From the NCBI GenBank assembly GCA_020846875.1, contig JADLDB010000083.1:1-54610 (forward strand): a DNA stretch of 54,610 nucleotides. The letters run 5' to 3'. Below are positions 33,245-42,645 of the stretch, one piece after another (positions within the stretch are counted from its first letter, which is position 1; each line of letters begins with the position of its first letter). Under the pieces are notes generated by a model. That model was not told where the DNA came from, made no database searches, and saw only the letters and a program-made list of their open reading frames with translations. The stretch comes from Myxococcales bacterium. Its GTDB lineage: Bacteria; Myxococcota; Myxococcia; Myxococcales; Myxococcaceae. The position numbers and the translations under genes are program-made.

Positions 33245-34429
33245 CTACTTCGCAGGGCCCACCTTGAGCTGGCCCTTCTCGACGACCGGCTTGCCGTCCA
33301 CGGTGAGGCTGGCGTCGCCCAGGAAGAGGGCCGCCCCGTAGGCGATGGTGTTGTCGCCGCCGGCCCACTCGTCGCCCCCGAAGAGCAGCGTCACGGAGCC
33401 CGCCGGGACGTAGCTGCGCAGGGACTTGCCTTTGGGCTTCATGTCTTCGTTGAGCCCCACGTCGATGATCGACAGCACGTCCTTCCCGGCGGGCGCGGTG
33501 TCGTAGAGCTCCTTGAAGCGCTCCCACGCCTTCGACGGCGCGGCCTTCAGGTCCACCACCTTGCCGGCCTTCACGGTGACGACCAGGTCGGTGAGCACCT
33601 GGCCCTGCACCACGTGCCTGGGCACGACGATCTTCCCTTCCGCGCTGCCGGGAGAGATGAGGCCATACACCTCGCCCGCGGGCAGCCAGGTCATCAGCGC
33701 AGGGCCGCCGGCCTTCACTTCTTCCTCCGAGATGACGCCGTCGCTGACGGTCATCGACTTCGGCACCAGGGAGAAGACCAGGTCCGTCCCGGCGGGGGTG
33801 GTGACCTTCATCGTCTTGCCCGCGGGCAGCGCCGCCTTCACCGCCTCGCCCAGCGAGTGCAGCCGCTGGTAGTCGGTGCCCACGCCGGCCCAGAAGAGCG
33901 CGGAGAGCTCGGGCTCCGAGAAGCCGTTCAGCTTCGCCATGCCCTTGGTGGGGAAGACGCCGTTGCCCAGGTTGATGATCCGCTGCTTGCGCTTGATCCG
34001 CTTCTCGTCGAGGCCGTCGAAGTGCCGGTTCCACGCGGCCATGCGCGCGGCAGGCACGTCCTTGAAGAAGGCGGGGTCTTCCGTGCGGGCGATCTGCACC
34101 ACCACGTCGGCGAAGGGGATCAGCTTGTCTTCGATGGCGCCCCACGCCGCGTCGTTCGCCTCCGGCACCGACTGCAGCCAGCGCTTCTGCAGGTTGGGCC
34201 AGGACAGGCGCACGAAGGGGCTGGCCCCCCTCTTGCCGGCGGCGATGAACAGCTCCTCCACCATCAGCTGGTCGAGCGGGTCGGCCTCGATGAGGACGAT
34301 TTCCTTCGGCTTGACCTGCGCGACGTCGTTGATGATCCGCTCGGCGATGACGGCCGGCTCGAACTTCTTCGGGGGCGCGGCGAAGGTGAGCGCGGGGACG
34401 ACGGCGGCGAAGAGCGCGAAGCGGATCAT
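33245..34429 (-). CDS. Exported M29-like aminopeptidase
   Basis: A 394-aa protein with a signal peptide (MIRFALFAAVVPALTFA) and a body resembling thermophilic M29 aminopeptidases: LPAGEVYGLISPGSAEGKIV near the middle, and a C-terminal RHVVQGQV... then GGDEWAGGDNTIAYGAAL. The latter resembles the M29 metal site region, though not all ligands can be confirmed by eye. The ATG giving MIRFAL is preceded by AGGAGT. It is separated from the atp operon by 171 bp. The assignment to M29 is moderate. Confidence 0.78.
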   Translation of the reverse strand: MIRFALFAAVVPALTFAAPPKKFEPAVIAERIINDVAQVKPKEIVLIEADPLDQLMVEELFIAAGKRGASPFVRLSWPNLQKRWLQSVPEANDAAWGAIEDKLIPFADVVVQIARTEDPAFFKDVPAARMAAWNRHFDGLDEKRIKRKQRIINLGNGVFPTKGMAKLNGFSEPELSALFWAGVGTDYQRLHSLGEAVKAALPAGKTMKVTTPAGTDLVFSLVPKSMTVSDGVISEEEVKAGGPALMTWLPAGEVYGLISPGSAEGKIVVPRHVVQGQVLTDLVVTVKAGKVVDLKAAPSKAWERFKELYDTAPAGKDVLSIIDVGLNEDMKPKGKSLRSYVPAGSVTLLFGGDEWAGGDNTIAYGAALFLGDASLTVDGKPVVEKGQLKVGPAK

Positions 34430-34517
34430 GGGTACTCCTGAAGAGAGATGAGCTGCGCCGATGGTTCTCCTCGTGCGCGGACGGGTCAAGGAAGATCGGC
34501 CCGCAGCGCCCAGCTCC

Positions 34518-36089
34518 TCAGCGGCGGCCGGGCGCGCCTTCAGACACCGGCAGGCTGCCCACCTCGGGCACGTGCGGCCAGTCTGCCAGCGCGCCCCTCC
34601 CCGAGGCCCGGGAGAGGTAGTCCGCGGCGATGTTGGCGCTCTCGATGATGGTGAGCAGCCCCGAGCCGGGGTGCGTGCCGCCGCCCACCCAGTACAGGCC
34701 TTCCACGTGCGGCGACTTCACCCGCGGCCGCAGCGGCCCCAGCTGCGTCCAGGCGTGCGAGAGGCTGAAGACGGCCCCGCGGTGCACGTTGAACTCGTCG
34801 CGCCACGTCGGGGCGGTGAAGGCCACCTGCGCGCGGACGTGCCTGGCCACGTCCTTCATCCCCACCTTCGCCAGCCAGCCGGGCACCTTCCTCGTCAGCT
34901 CCGCCTCGAGGTGCTTCCAGTCGTGCTGGCCCGAGGTGTTGGGCGTGGGCACCAGCACGTAGAGGGCGGAGTGTCCTGGCGGCGCGCCTGCGCGGTCCGT
35001 CACCTGCGGGTTCACCACGTAGAAGGGAGGGTCCTCCAGGTCGGCCCGCCGGTCCTCGAGCGCGTCGCGGTCCGTCCGGCGCACGGCGTCGGACAGGTAG
35101 ACGAGGTGGTGCGGCGCGTCCTGGTACACCGTGTCCAGCCCCAGGTAGAGCATGAAGGCGCTGCAGCTGTACTTCGCGCGCCCCAGCGCCGCGTCGGACA
35201 GCCGGGTGCCCGCGCGCCACCGCGCCTCGAGCAGCGTCGTCGCCGCGTACGGCAGGTCCGCGTTCACCACCACCACGTCGGCCAAGAGCTTCTCGCCCGA
35301 CGACAACTCGACGCCCCTCGCGCGCCGGCCCTCCACCAGGACGCGCGCCACGGGCGACGACAGGCGAAACGTCGCGCCCTTGTCCTGCGCCGCCTTCATC
35401 ATCCCCCGCGCCAGCGCGCGGAAGCCGCCCCGCACGTGCCACACGCCAAACTCCAGCTCGAGGTACGGGATGACGGAGAAGACGCTCGAGCAGGTCGTCG
35501 GGTGCAGCCCGAGGTACTTCGCCGGGTAGCTGAAGGCGTAGCTCAACCGGTCGTCGTGGAACGCCTCGTCGAGGTGCGCGTACAGCGTCTGCCACGGCTT
35601 GTACTTCACCGCGGGCAGCAGCCGGAGCGGGCCGTAGTAGCCCAGCGAGTCCGCCGGGTGCGCCATGAAGGTGCCGTAGGCGACGCGGTACTTCTCTCGC
35701 GTCGCTTCGAACCAGCGCCGGTACGCCGGACCCTTCCCCGGCGCCAGGCGCTCCACCTCCGCCTCCATCCGCGCCTGGTCCCAGGTGGTGTCGAGGTGGC
35801 TGCCGTCCCAGAAGCACACCCGGGGGCTGGTGGGCAGCCGCTCGAGGGTGACGTAGTCCTCGATGGCCAGGCCGCTGCGGCGGAAGACGCGCTCCAGCAC
35901 CTGCGGCAACTGCAGGATGGAGGGCCCGGTGTCCACCTGGTACTCACCGGCTTCCCCGAAGGTGAGGCCGCGCATCCGCCCGCCGGGGACGGCCTCCTTC
36001 TCCACCACGGTGACGTCCAGCCCCAGCCCCGCCAGGTTGAGGGCGGCGGTCAAGCCTCCTGGTCCCGCGCCGACGATGAGTGCCTTCAC
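34518..36089 (-). CDS. Phytoene desaturase (CrtI family)
   Basis: A 523-aa FAD-dependent desaturase. The dinucleotide-binding GAGPGGLTAALNLAGLGLDV starts at about residue 7, followed by EKEAVPGGRMRGL. The C-terminal GGGTHPGSGLLTIIESANI matches the FAD-binding end of carotenoid desaturases, and the length is typical. The start is GTG. No other carotenoid gene is in the window, so it stands alone and the exact substrate (phytoene or a related polyene) is unknown. It is divergent from the pectinacetylesterase-like gene. Confidence 0.93.
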   Translation of the reverse strand: MKALIVGAGPGGLTAALNLAGLGLDVTVVEKEAVPGGRMRGLTFGEAGEYQVDTGPSILQLPQVLERVFRRSGLAIEDYVTLERLPTSPRVCFWDGSHLDTTWDQARMEAEVERLAPGKGPAYRRWFEATREKYRVAYGTFMAHPADSLGYYGPLRLLPAVKYKPWQTLYAHLDEAFHDDRLSYAFSYPAKYLGLHPTTCSSVFSVIPYLELEFGVWHVRGGFRALARGMMKAAQDKGATFRLSSPVARVLVEGRRARGVELSSGEKLLADVVVVNADLPYAATTLLEARWRAGTRLSDAALGRAKYSCSAFMLYLGLDTVYQDAPHHLVYLSDAVRRTDRDALEDRRADLEDPPFYVVNPQVTDRAGAPPGHSALYVLVPTPNTSGQHDWKHLEAELTRKVPGWLAKVGMKDVARHVRAQVAFTAPTWRDEFNVHRGAVFSLSHAWTQLGPLRPRVKSPHVEGLYWVGGGTHPGSGLLTIIESANIAADYLSRASGRGALADWPHVPEVGSLPVSEGAPGRR

Positions 36090-36172
36090 GTCCGTGCCCT
36101 CCGGGTTTGCCCAACCCCACCCCGAGGCGCTATGGCACCACACCCTCCGGCCGACTTCGAAAGGATGTTTCC

Positions 36173-37477
36173 GTGACGCTCCGACGCCTCGCGCTGCCCT
36201 TCCTCGCCGCGGGCGCCCTCGCCTTGAGCGCGTGCGGCAGCTCCTCGTCCACCGACTGTGGCCCCACCACCTGCAACGGCTGCTGCACGGCGGCGGGCCA
36301 GTGCGTGGGCGGCGCCGCCAACGACGCCTGCGGCAGCGGCGGCAACACCTGCAACGTGTGCAGCGGCGGTCAGACGTGCGCGGGCAGCGTGTGCCTGGCA
36401 CCCACCGGCGGCGGCGGCGGCTCGGACGCGGGCATGGGTGGCGGCGCGGGCGGCGGAATGGGCGGCGGCCTGGGTGGCGGCACCGGCGGCGGCACGGCCT
36501 CGGGCGACGCGGGCACACCCATCAGCGCGCCCAGCGAGACATGGACGTGGGTGGACTTCCCCGACTCCGCCTGCGGCAACGGGGTGCCGACGGGCATCGG
36601 CGTCAACCTCACCAGCCGCAGCCGGGACGTCTTCATCTACCTCGAGGGCGGCGGCGCCTGCTGGGACGGCATCACCTGCTTCGTGCTGCGGAGCGCGGTG
36701 CGGATTGAGACGGGCTACACCAGCGCCACCTTCGCCAGCGAGGCGGTGAGGAACGCGCCCTTCTTCAACCGGTCCAACGCGAACAACCCGGTGAAGGACA
36801 TGAGCTACGTGTACGTGCCGTACTGCACCGGCGACGTGCACGCCGGCGACGCGGTGCGCGCCCACGACGCGCAGAACCCCAACCGCCTGGTGCACCACAA
36901 GGGCGGGAAGAACATGGAGGCGTTCCTGTACCGCCTCAAGGCCACCTTCCCCGACGCGCAGCGCGTCTTCCTGTCCGGCTCCTCGGCGGGCGCCTACGGC
37001 GCGCAGCTCAACTTCCCCCGGGTGAAGGACGCCTGGCCCCAGGCCGAGGTGCACGCCCTGGCCGACTGCGGGCAGATGGTGAACCCCACCGGCACGCGCC
37101 TCACCGACTGGCTGTCGGCGTGGAACGTCACGGTGCCGGCCGACTGCACCGACTGCACCACCGACTTCCCGAAGTACCCGGCGTACCTGGCAACGAGGTA
37201 CCCGCAGAGCCGCTTCGCGCTCCTGGCCTACGAAGAGGACAACGTGCTGCGCCAGTTCTTCGGCTACGACGCCGCCACCTTCCGCACGCAGACGCTGGAC
37301 CTGCTGACGACGAAGTACGACGGGCGGACCAACGCGAAGTACTTCCTGGTGCCGGGGAGCAACCACGTGATGCTGGACGACCTCTTCACCCTGCTGGGGC
37401 CGGGGGGCGTGCCGTTGCTCACCTTCACCTCCGACTTCCTGTCCGGTGACGCCGCCTGGGCGAACGTGAAGCAGTAG
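36173..37477 (+). CDS. Pectinacetylesterase-like lipoprotein
   Basis: A 434-aa lipoprotein: lipobox LSAC, a Cys-rich segment with pattern CGPTTCNGCCTAAGQC, a Gly-rich linker with Met/Asp, then a pectinacetylesterase/Notum-like hydrolase (about 125-434). Features of that domain are YLEGGGACWDGITC, the nucleophile GSSAGAYG, and the later SNHVMLDD with the likely catalytic His. By family it de-acetylates polysaccharides or cleaves acyl esters at the surface. The GTG start has AAGGA 8 nt upstream. The N-terminal cassette matches that of the lipoprotein at 52848-53870. Confidence 0.88.
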   Translation: MTLRRLALPFLAAGALALSACGSSSSTDCGPTTCNGCCTAAGQCVGGAANDACGSGGNTCNVCSGGQTCAGSVCLAPTGGGGGSDAGMGGGAGGGMGGGLGGGTGGGTASGDAGTPISAPSETWTWVDFPDSACGNGVPTGIGVNLTSRSRDVFIYLEGGGACWDGITCFVLRSAVRIETGYTSATFASEAVRNAPFFNRSNANNPVKDMSYVYVPYCTGDVHAGDAVRAHDAQNPNRLVHHKGGKNMEAFLYRLKATFPDAQRVFLSGSSAGAYGAQLNFPRVKDAWPQAEVHALADCGQMVNPTGTRLTDWLSAWNVTVPADCTDCTTDFPKYPAYLATRYPQSRFALLAYEEDNVLRQFFGYDAATFRTQTLDLLTTKYDGRTNAKYFLVPGSNHVMLDDLFTLLGPGGVPLLTFTSDFLSGDAAWANVKQ

Positions 37478-37493
37478 CGGTAGACTTCCGGCC

Positions 37494-37697
37494 ATGTCCG
37501 GCTACCGCGAAGACCGCCGCGTCGACCGCGTGCCCCGCCTGGGGGCCATCACCAAGAATGAGGCCGCCGAGGCCACCGACCTCAAGCGCGAGCGCACCTA
37601 TGAGACGTTCCGCGAGGCCATCGCCGACGAGCGCCGCAAGGCCCAGGGCGGCGGCCCGAAGCGCAGCTTCGCGGACCTGGTGAAGAAGAAGCCCTGA
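37494..37697 (+). CDS. Small basic hypothetical protein (67 aa)
   Basis: A charged, soluble 67-aa protein (Arg/Lys/Glu-rich; end KRSFADLVKKKP). It lies 16 bp downstream of the pectinacetylesterase-like gene and could be co-transcribed. The codon pattern fits coding DNA. No family is recognised. Confidence 0.68.
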   Translation: MSGYREDRRVDRVPRLGAITKNEAAEATDLKRERTYETFREAIADERRKAQGGGPKRSFADLVKKKP

Positions 37698-37702
37698 AGG
37701 CC

Positions 37703-37864
37703 TCACCGCGCGCGCCAGAAGCGCCACAGCCACACCACGACGAAGAGAGGCAGGCCCGCAATCAGGCTGTAGTACGACTGCACCCAGTCGGGCCGCGCCA
37801 CCGCCACGCCTGCGCTGGCCGCCAACATCACCGCGCCCACCGCGAAGCTCCAGTGCAGGGCCAC
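37703..37864 (-). CDS. Small membrane protein (53 aa)
   Basis: A GTG-started frame with two hydrophobic segments: VALHWSFAVGAVMLAASAGV, then a polar hairpin (RPDWVQSYYSL) and IAGLPLFVVVWLWRFWRAR. The composition, the high G/C third positions and a cluster of aromatic residues at the end make it look real despite its length. It is 75 bp downstream of the GH-A-like lipoprotein gene, and its stop lies 5 bp past the end of the convergent 37494 gene. An upstream start is not possible without a non-standard codon. No family is known. Confidence 0.62.
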   Translation of the reverse strand: MALHWSFAVGAVMLAASAGVAVARPDWVQSYYSLIAGLPLFVVVWLWRFWRAR

Positions 37865-37939
37865 CGCGGCGGCGCCCAGGCCCGGGGGCGTACGTCTCGG
37901 CGAAGCCGTTTTCCGTCAGCGTGGTGCGCGCTGACCCCG

Positions 37940-39229
37940 TCACGGGCAGCCCTGGCCCATCAGCGTCAGCGACTGCAGCATGTCGGCCTCGGACTGCCCG
38001 TGGCGCCAGTAGAAGAAGGCGGTGCCCTCGTCGCGCGCCGCGCAGAAGCGCTGGTGGAACTGCGCGGGGGACAGCGGGGGGTTGGGGTTGTACTCGTTGA
38101 CGAAGCAGGGCTTGCCGAAGCACTGCGAGGCGGCCAGCGGCTGATTCTGGTGCTCCTCGAGGTAGTCCACGTCCGCCAGTTGCATGGCGGTGGCGTCGCC
38201 GGAGTTGGTGCCGAAGAGGTGGCGCGGGTAGCCGCGCCGCGCCTCCTCGTCGCGGATGAGGACCGCCATGGTGCGCGTCCACTCGGAGTCATAGCCCTGC
38301 ACCAGGCCCACCTCGTTGCCGTCCTCGTACAGCACGTTGTCAAAGGCGCCCGTCTCGGCCACCACCTTGCGAATCCACGCCTCGTGCACGCCGCCGGGTG
38401 CGACGGGCCCGCTGGCGGCGGTGGCGCACCCGTCCAGGCCCTGCGCGTTGAAGGCCGCCTCCCACGCGCTGTACCCGGGGAGGTCGCCCCACCGGCAGTG
38501 CTTCACGCCCCAGCCGTCCACCACGTCCACCTCCACGTAGAGGCCCCGCGCCCGCGCCTTGCCGAGCAGCTCCCGCACGCGGCTCCAGAAGCGCTCGTTG
38601 AAGCGCGTCAGGTCGGCCTGGCCGTTCGCCTCCACGTACCCGCCGCCCACCGCAGCCCAGTCCGTCTCTCCGTTGCCTTCGGTGCGGAAGGGGCCGAGGC
38701 GCATGTGGAGGAAAGTGGCCCCGCGCGGCGCCACCGTGTCCAGCCACGCCTCGTCGAAGAGGGGCCAGCCGAACGCGCCGCCACAGCAACTGATGGCGCC
38801 CCGCACGTCCACCGCGCGGCCGTCCTGGTGCTCGAGGCGGCCGTTGCGCACGGTGAGGGCCATGGAGGGCCCGGCGTCGGGGACTCCCGCGGCTGGTCCG
38901 CCCGCGTCCATTGCGCCTGCGTCGGGGGAGGTGCCCGCGTCACCCGGCCCTGCGTCGCCTCCGCCTCCGCCGCCTCCACCACTTCCGCCGCCGGTGGGCA
39001 CCACGCAGCCGCGGGTGTCGAAGTCGCGGCAGGTGTCCGCGCAGGCCAGCGTGCCGGTGCCCCAACCTCGGGACAGACAGGTCTCTTCGCGCAACAGCGG
39101 ACCGTCACACACTTCGCCGGGGTCGAGCCGCCCGTTGCCGCAGGTGGAGGGCGTGGAGGTGGCGCTGCACGCGCAGAGCGCGAGGCACACGAGGAGTGCA
39201 AGGACAGGTGACAAAGGGAGGCGTCGCAC
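37940..39229 (-). CDS. Clan GH-A-like glycoside hydrolase lipoprotein
   Basis: A 429-aa lipoprotein. The signal ends in a CACS lipobox, followed by a Cys-rich DUF4215-like repeat (CGNGRLDPGEVCDG) and a Gly/Ala/Asp linker (about 65-115). A TIM-barrel-like domain follows (about 120-429). Two Glu candidates fit the clan GH-A layout: the acid/base in YEDGNEVG (after strand 4) and the nucleophile in FVNEYNPNP (after strand 7). It probably hydrolyses a polysaccharide; the exact family cannot be fixed. The start is a GTG giving MRRLPLSPV; the upstream residues in frame lack signal character. Confidence 0.8.
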   Translation of the reverse strand: MRRLPLSPVLALLVCLALCACSATSTPSTCGNGRLDPGEVCDGPLLREETCLSRGWGTGTLACADTCRDFDTRGCVVPTGGGSGGGGGGGGDAGPGDAGTSPDAGAMDAGGPAAGVPDAGPSMALTVRNGRLEHQDGRAVDVRGAISCCGGAFGWPLFDEAWLDTVAPRGATFLHMRLGPFRTEGNGETDWAAVGGGYVEANGQADLTRFNERFWSRVRELLGKARARGLYVEVDVVDGWGVKHCRWGDLPGYSAWEAAFNAQGLDGCATAASGPVAPGGVHEAWIRKVVAETGAFDNVLYEDGNEVGLVQGYDSEWTRTMAVLIRDEEARRGYPRHLFGTNSGDATAMQLADVDYLEEHQNQPLAASQCFGKPCFVNEYNPNPPLSPAQFHQRFCAARDEGTAFFYWRHGQSEADMLQSLTLMGQGCP

Positions 39230-39411
39230 GGGGGGTGACAGTCCACGCCCCGTGCCAGCGGGGCTGCGCCCACGTTTCGCGGCGGTGCACCGGCCGGCCC
39301 GAGGCGGTTGTAGCCGCTGAGGCGACACCCTGGGGCGGCGAGGCGCTCTGACGCGACGTCGCGGGACGGGCCGGGTGGTGGAAGCCCCAAGTCAGCGCCG
39401 GGCTGGGGCCC

Positions 39412-40476
39412 TCACGCCGGCTGCGGGGGGTCGGACGGGAAGAAGCGGCGCTGCGCCCACAGGGCGACGTTGACCAGGCCAATCAGCACCGGCACCTCCA
39501 CCAGAGGGCCGACGACGGCGGCGAAGGCCGCGCCGCTGTGAATGCCGAAGCTGGCCACGGCGACGGCGATGGCGAGTTCGAAGTTGTTGGACGCCGCGGT
39601 GAAGGACAGCGTGGCGGACTGCCGGTAGTTGGCGCCCACCTTCTTCGACATGAAGAAGGACACCGCGAACATCACCAGGAAGTAGACGAGCAGCGGCGCG
39701 GCGATGCGCAGCACGTCGAGTGGCAACTGCACGATGGCCTCGCCCTTGAGCGAAAACATCACCACGATGGTGAAGAGCAGCGACACCAGCGTCACCGGGC
39801 CGAGGCGCGGCACGAAGCGCGCCTGGTACCACTCGACGCCCCTGGCCTTCACCAACACGCGCCGGGTGAGGAAGCCCGCCACGAAGGGAATGCCCAGGTA
39901 GATGGCGACCGACTTCGCGATCTCCCCGATGGTGATGTCCACCACCGCCCCGGTGAGGCCCAGCCAGCGCGGCAGCACCGTCGCGAAGACGTACGCGTAG
40001 ACGGAGAAGAAGAGCACCTGGAAGATGCTGTTGAAGGCCACCAGGCCCGCGCAGTACTCGGTGTCGCCCTTCGCCAGGTCATTCCACACGATGACCATCG
40101 CGATGCAGCGGGCCAGCCCGATGATGATGAGGCCCAGCATGTACTCGGGCTTGTCGCGCAGGAAGACGAGCGCCAGCGCGAACATCAGCACCGGGCCCAC
40201 CACCCAGTTCTGCACCAGCGACAGGGCGAGCACCTTCTTGTTGCGGAAGACCTGTCCCAGCTCCTCGTAGCGGACCTTCGCCAGCGGCGGGTACATCATC
40301 AGGATGAGGCCGACGGCGATGGGGATGGACGTGGTGCCCACGCTCATCGCCTCCAGCGCCTTCGGGAAGCCAGGCGCGAAGAAGCCCAGCGCGATGCCCG
40401 CTCCCATGGCGAGGAAGATCCACAGCGTCAGGTAGCGATCGAGGAAGGGCAGCTTTCCGGCGACTCCACGCGACAT
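39412..40476 (-). CDS. ACR3-family arsenite efflux transporter
   Basis: A 354-aa transporter with ten hydrophobic segments. Features of the Acr3 family are the Cys in [17 protein letters not shown] (membrane segment 4) and the conserved Glu in [12 protein letters not shown] (segment 9). It exports arsenite (and possibly antimonite) using the proton gradient. No arsR, arsC or second ars gene is adjacent. It is divergent from a small gene at 40494 and the liv genes. Confidence 0.92.
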   Translation of the reverse strand: MSRGVAGKLPFLDRYLTLWIFLAMGAGIALGFFAPGFPKALEAMSVGTTSIPIAVGLILMMYPPLAKVRYEELGQVFRNKKVLALSLVQNWVVGPVLMFALALVFLRDKPEYMLGLIIIGLARCIAMVIVWNDLAKGDTEYCAGLVAFNSIFQVLFFSVYAYVFATVLPRWLGLTGAVVDITIGEIAKSVAIYLGIPFVAGFLTRRVLVKARGVEWYQARFVPRLGPVTLVSLLFTIVVMFSLKGEAIVQLPLDVLRIAAPLLVYFLVMFAVSFFMSKKVGANYRQSATLSFTAASNNFELAIAVAVASFGIHSGAAFAAVVGPLVEVPVLIGLVNVALWAQRRFFPSDPPQPA

Positions 40477-40493
40477 GCCCGCCTTTATCGTCC

Positions 40494-40733
40494 ATTCACG
40501 ACAAGAACGGGGAAGCCAACGCGTGCAGACCCGAGGAGCCCGCGTGCCAGCCGCTGCACGGCGCCATCGCCAACGCGGTGCGCGCCGGCCACGCGGAGGA
40601 GCTGCGCCAACTCAAGGCGAGGCTGAACGCCGAGCTGACCGAGGCCGTGCGCCGAGAGGCCGTCCGGACCGCCCCGCGCGCGCCGCCTCTCCCCGGCGAT
40701 GCGGTGCTGGTGCCCTTCACGGCGCCCTTGTGA
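40494..40733 (+). CDS. Small hypothetical protein, start uncertain
   Basis: This frame encodes a coherent C-terminal part ([20 protein letters not shown]...[14 protein letters not shown]) with normal codon use and a helical, charged middle. It lacks an ATG. In-frame possibilities are ATT at 40494, CTG at 40554 or GTG at 40578. A competing frame from an ATG at 40475 is Arg-rich and looks like a shadow. It may be a short gene with an unusual start or a 5'-truncated remnant. It is 44 bp upstream of livM. Confidence 0.4.
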   Translation: MHDKNGEANACRPEEPACQPLHGAIANAVRAGHAEELRQLKARLNAELTEAVRREAVRTAPRAPPLPGDAVLVPFTAPL

Positions 40734-40777
40734 GCTGCTGACGGTACGGCCTTGATGGTGTACGAGCGCACCTTCGC

Positions 40778-41776
40778 GTGAAGTCGTTCCTGCCCGTCGC
40801 GGTCGCCATCGTGGTGCTGGGGCTCCTCCAGGTGCTCAGCGGAGGCTCCGCGTACTTCGTGTACCTGGCCATGCTGGTGGGCGTGAACGTGGTGCTGGCG
40901 GTCAGCCTCAACATCATCAACGGCCTCACCGGGCAGTTCTCCATCGGCCACGCGGGCTTCATGGCGGTGGGGGCGTACCTGTCGGCCGTCACCTCCCTCG
41001 CGATGAAGGACTTCCAGTTGTCCTTCCTGCCGGAGGCCGTGAGCAACCAGGTCTTCTTCGTGGTGAGCCTGGCGGCAGGGGGCGTGGCGGCGGGGCTGTT
41101 CGGCTTCCTCGTCGGGCTGCCCAGCCTGCGGCTCAAGGGCGACTACCTGGCCATCGTCACCTTGGGCTTCGGGGAAATCATCCTGGTGGCGGTGCGCAAC
41201 ACGCCGTCCTTGGGGGGCGCGCTGGGGCTGCCGGGCATGCCGCAGTACACCACCGTCTTCTCGGTGTGGTTCGTCGTCTTCCTGGTGGTGTTGCTGGCGC
41301 GCCGGCTGCTCTTCTCGCCGCACGGCCGCAGCCTGGCCGCCATTCGGGAGGACGAGGTGGCCGCCGAGGCGATGGGCGTGGACACCACCTCCTACAAGGT
41401 GCGGGCCTTCGTGGTGTCCAGCTTCTTCGCCGGGGTGGCGGGCGGGCTCTTCGCCCACTTCCAGTCCATCATCACGCCGGGTGACAGCTTCAGCTTCGTC
41501 AAGTCGATGGAGGTGGTGGTGATGGTGGTGGCCGGCGGCCTGGGCAGCACCACGGGCGCGGTGGTGGCGGCGGTGGTGCTGACGCTGCTCCCCGAGGGGA
41601 TGCGCTCGCTCTTCAACCTCCTGGGTGGGGACAGCGACTCGCTGTCCATCGACCAACTGCGCAAGCCCATCTTCGGGCTGCTGTTGGTCATCATCATGCT
41701 CACCCGGCCCCAGGGCATCTTCGGCACGCACGAGGCGTGGGACTGGCTCAGGAAGAAGAAGGAGCCGGCGACGTGA
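40778..41776 (+). CDS. livM: Branched-chain amino acid ABC permease LivM
   Basis: A 332-aa polytopic permease of the LivM family: INGLTGQFSIGHAGFMAVGA near the N-terminus, LPSLRLKGDYLAIVTLGFGE and AGGLFAHFQSIITP in the core, and a C-terminal NLLGGDSDSLSIDQLRKPIF followed by RPQGIFGTHEAWDWLRKK. The GTG start lacks a signal. It forms the channel with LivH, encoded 7 kb away. The last bases overlap livG (GTGA). Confidence 0.93.
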   Translation: MKSFLPVAVAIVVLGLLQVLSGGSAYFVYLAMLVGVNVVLAVSLNIINGLTGQFSIGHAGFMAVGAYLSAVTSLAMKDFQLSFLPEAVSNQVFFVVSLAAGGVAAGLFGFLVGLPSLRLKGDYLAIVTLGFGEIILVAVRNTPSLGGALGLPGMPQYTTVFSVWFVVFLVVLLARRLLFSPHGRSLAAIREDEVAAEAMGVDTTSYKVRAFVVSSFFAGVAGGLFAHFQSIITPGDSFSFVKSMEVVVMVVAGGLGSTTGAVVAAVVLTLLPEGMRSLFNLLGGDSDSLSIDQLRKPIFGLLLVIIMLTRPQGIFGTHEAWDWLRKKKEPAT

Positions 41777-42645
41777 GCGAGGTGCTGCTCGAGGCGTCGA
41801 AGGTGTCCATCCGCTTCGGGGGGCTGCTGGCGCTCTCGGACTTCAGCCTCACCATCCAGCAAGGGGACTTGAAGGGCCTCATCGGCCCCAACGGCGCGGG
41901 GAAGACGACGGCCTTCAACGCCATCACCGGGGTGTACCTGCCCACCTCCGGCGAGGTGAAGGTGAAGGGCGAGGTGGTCAACGGGAAGCGCCCGTTCCAA
42001 ATCAACCGCCTCGGGGTGGCGCGCACCTTCCAGAACATCCGCCTCTTCAAGCAGCTCTCGGTGCTGGACAACGTGCGGGTGGCCATCCTCGCCGAGACGA
42101 AGCCGCTGTTCGCCGACGAGTCGGTGGAGCGCCTGCGCCGCGGGGGAAGGGCCTCGCGCGCGGTGGGCTCGATGCTGGACGCGGTGAACAACTACCGGGA
42201 CTGGTGGCGCGCCTTCCTGCGCACCGGCGGCTTCCTGGCGGAGGAGGAGGCCATCGAGGCGAAGGCGCGCGCGCTGCTGGACGTGATGGGCCTCTCGCAC
42301 CGGGTGGAGGAGTTCGCGAAGAACCTGCCGTACGGTGAGCAGCGCCGCCTGGAAATCGCCCGCGCCCTGGGCACCGAGCCGAAGGTGCTGCTGCTGGACG
42401 AGCCCGCCGCGGGGATGAACACCCGCGAGAAGGCGGACCTGATGGTGCTCATCCGCGAACTGCGCAGCCGCTTCGCGCTTGGCATCCTCGTCATCGAGCA
42501 CGACATGAAGCTGGTGATGGGCATCTGCGAGCACCTCACCGTGCTGGACCACGGCGAGACGATTTCGGTGGGCGACCCGGCGGCCGTGCGGGCGGACCCG
42601 AAGGTCATCGAGGCCTACCTGGGGGAGGCGCCCGTCCATGCCTGA
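41773..42645 (+). CDS. livG: Branched-chain amino acid ABC ATPase LivG
   Basis: A 290-aa ATPase with Walker A GPNGAGKTTAFN, Q-loop FQNIRLFKQL, signature LPYGEQRR, Walker B LLLDEPAAGMN and switch His in IEHDMKLV. It carries about 35 extra residues between the Q-loop and signature compared with typical LivG (an insertion near 105-155 containing NNYRDWWRAFLRTG). The GTG start overlaps livM by four bases, and the end overlaps livF by eight. Confidence 0.95.
   Translation: MSEVLLEASKVSIRFGGLLALSDFSLTIQQGDLKGLIGPNGAGKTTAFNAITGVYLPTSGEVKVKGEVVNGKRPFQINRLGVARTFQNIRLFKQLSVLDNVRVAILAETKPLFADESVERLRRGGRASRAVGSMLDAVNNYRDWWRAFLRTGGFLAEEEAIEAKARALLDVMGLSHRVEEFAKNLPYGEQRRLEIARALGTEPKVLLLDEPAAGMNTREKADLMVLIRELRSRFALGILVIEHDMKLVMGICEHLTVLDHGETISVGDPAAVRADPKVIEAYLGEAPVHA

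Noticed and set aside
40475-40741. Plus-strand ATG frame upstream of livM
   Set aside because: Arg/Gly/Ala-rich shadow in a different frame from the better coding frame at 40494-40733.
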